Below are positions 13,349 to 14,318 of a DNA stretch of 14,318 bases, piece by piece. Positions within the stretch are counted from its first letter, which is position 1. The number at the start of each line of letters is the position of its first letter. The DNA comes from SYIM01 sp041182885 (GTDB lineage: Bacteria > Pseudomonadota > Gammaproteobacteria > Burkholderiales > Burkholderiaceae_E), in the NCBI GenBank assembly GCA_049423065.1, contig JBMSQB010000100.1, positions 1 through 14,318 on the forward strand, read 5' to 3'. The position numbers and the translations under genes were made by a program. The notes beneath the pieces were generated by a model. The model was not told where the DNA came from, did no database searches, and saw only the letters and a program-made list of their open reading frames with translations.

Positions 13349-14233
13349 ATGCCCCGGGTTGCGAGAACCGAATTGCTCAAGCGTCTGCGCGCCAAGGTGG
13401 CCCGCGGCGAGCCCATCATAGGCGGAGGGGCTGGCACAGGGCTGTCGGCCAAGTGTGAGGAGGCCGGTGGTATCGATCTGATCGTCATCTACAACTCCGG
13501 GCGTTACCGCATGGCTGGCCGCGGCTCGCTCGCTGGCTTGCTGGCCTACGGCAATGCCAACGAGATCGTGTGCGACATGGCAAGGGAGGTGCTGCCCGTG
13601 GTTCGCCATACGCCCGTGCTGGCTGGGGTCAACGCCACCGATCCGTTCATGATCCCCGACCAGTTTTTGCGACGGCTGGTCGACCTGGGGTTTTCCGGCA
13701 TTCAGAATTTTCCGACTGTCGGTCTCATTGATGGCACGTTTCGCGCCAATCTTGAGGAGACCGGCATGGGATATGGCCTCGAGGTCGACTTCATTGCCCG
13801 CGCCGCGAGTGCCGACATGCTTACCACGCCCTATGTGTTCAACGAGGACGAGGCCCGGGCGATGACCAAGGCCGGGGCCGATATCCTGGTGTGTCACATG
13901 GGTCTGACCACGGGCGGCGCAATCGGTGCGGAAACCGCGCTCAGTCTCGAGGACTGCATCGAACCAATCAACCGCTGGGCGGCTGCGGCGCGCAAGAAGC
14001 GACGCGAAGTGCTGGTGTTGTGTCATGGCGGGCCGATTGCTACGCCCGATGACGCCCGCTTCATCTTGCAGCACTGCCCGGGCTGCGACGGCTTCTACGG
14101 GGCAAGTTCCATGGAACGACTCCCCACCGAGGTGGCGCTCACTCAAACCACACAGGCCTTCACCCGCATCCGGCGGGAGGCCTCGACCGCAAAAGCTGGC
14201 GTCAGGAAGTCAAGCAAAGGGAGAATCACATGA
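13349..14233 (+). CDS. TIM-barrel protein of the phosphoenolpyruvate hydrolase family (Tm-1 C-terminal-domain homologue)
   Basis: A protein of 294 residues, cytoplasmic. Start ATG 13349 has AGGAG (13334-13338) 10 bases upstream; the open frame extends further into the previous gene but without family match. Conserved blocks: PIIGGGAGTGLSAKCEEAGG (22-41), LIVIYNSGRYRMAGRGSLAG (44-63), PVLAGVNATDPF (89-100), GFSGIQNFPTVGLIDGTFR (114-132), ADILVCHMGLTTGGAIGA (177-194) and VLCHGGPIATPDDA (223-236), with FYGASSMERLP near the end. This is the TIM-barrel family annotated as phosphoenolpyruvate hydrolase or TIM-barrel signal-transduction protein. The catalytic claim rests on family naming; the true reaction is uncertain. 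It follows the UPF0261 fusion by 28 bases, the same order as the two halves of plant Tm-1. Its stop overlaps the next ATG (ATGA). Confidence 0.87.
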   Translation: MPRVARTELLKRLRAKVARGEPIIGGGAGTGLSAKCEEAGGIDLIVIYNSGRYRMAGRGSLAGLLAYGNANEIVCDMAREVLPVVRHTPVLAGVNATDPFMIPDQFLRRLVDLGFSGIQNFPTVGLIDGTFRANLEETGMGYGLEVDFIARAASADMLTTPYVFNEDEARAMTKAGADILVCHMGLTTGGAIGAETALSLEDCIEPINRWAAAARKKRREVLVLCHGGPIATPDDARFILQHCPGCDGFYGASSMERLPTEVALTQTTQAFTRIRREASTAKAGVRKSSKGRIT

Positions 14234-14318
14234 GCGGCGCTGAGTTCGGCAGTTTCATTCTTGGTCTGATCGTCGTCGCGATCGTCGTCGCCATTGCGGT
14301 CTGGCTGTTGCACTGGCT
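14230..14318 (+). CDS. Membrane-anchored protein, N-terminus only (possible flotillin/SPFH family)
   Basis: Only 29 residues lie in the window, starting MSGAEFGSFILGLIVVAIVV and continuing into a hydrophobic helix that ends WLLHW. ATG 14230 overlaps the stop of the upstream gene (ATGA), and GGGAGAA (14219-14225) is close upstream, so it belongs to the operon. A short polar start, one transmembrane helix and LLHW at its end resemble the beginning of bacterial flotillin-like proteins, where a Tyr-Arg-Arg stretch and the SPFH domain follow. This is a weak call from a short fragment; any single-pass membrane protein would fit. Confidence 0.45.
   Translation, partial: MSGAEFGSFILGLIVVAIVVAIAVWLLHW

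Noticed and set aside
1..14318. tRNA, rRNA, CRISPR arrays, insertion-sequence transposases
   Set aside because: None seen: no cloverleaf-like segments, no regularly spaced repeats and no transposase motifs on either strand.

Overview
The window comes from a GC-rich bacterium. The transporter type, codon use and mix of toxin-antitoxin families suggest a proteobacterium, most likely a betaproteobacterium. That is inference; no rRNA, tRNA or other taxonomic marker is present. It has two contrasting halves.

Left part (1 to about 3050): a crowded and partly decayed cluster of toxin-antitoxin (TA) genes. From left to right it holds (i) a minus-strand HigA-type antitoxin that runs off the edge and appears fused to a ribbon-helix-helix antitoxin tail; (ii) a divergent VapB antitoxin without VapC; (iii) a fragment of a YhaV toxin on the opposite strand, into which the 3' end of vapB runs; (iv) an apparently intact type IV (AbiE-like) pair on the minus strand, toxin first and antitoxin second, overlapping by ATGA; and (v) a divergent FitA/FitB pair in which fitA looks frameshifted near its start and fitB has lost its middle. 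Palindromes lie in both divergent promoter regions. Several modules were cut and rejoined, so this looks like a TA accretion and decay zone.

Right part (3149 to the right edge): one long plus-strand operon behind a good sigma-70-like promoter at 3149-3178. It encodes an alpha/beta hydrolase, two tandem paralogous metal-dependent amidohydrolases, a branched-chain-amino-acid (Liv)-type ABC importer (permeases LivH and LivM, periplasmic binding protein, ATPase LivG), a LivF ATPase fused in frame to a UPF0261/Tm-1-like ATP-binding domain, a TIM-barrel protein of the phosphoenolpyruvate hydrolase family, and the first 29 residues of a membrane-anchored protein that may be a flotillin. Most genes overlap by 1 to 8 bases or are separated by tens of bases, which argues for one transcript and translational coupling.

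Most interesting point: the last LivF-type ATPase is joined to a UPF0261 domain and followed at once by the TIM-barrel gene. These are the two domain families that make up the tomato virus-resistance protein Tm-1. With three hydrolases in the same operon, the simplest model is an importer whose cargo (amide, ester, lactone or small peptide-like) is processed on entry, with the Tm-1-like module tethered to the transporter. The substrate cannot be read from the sequence.
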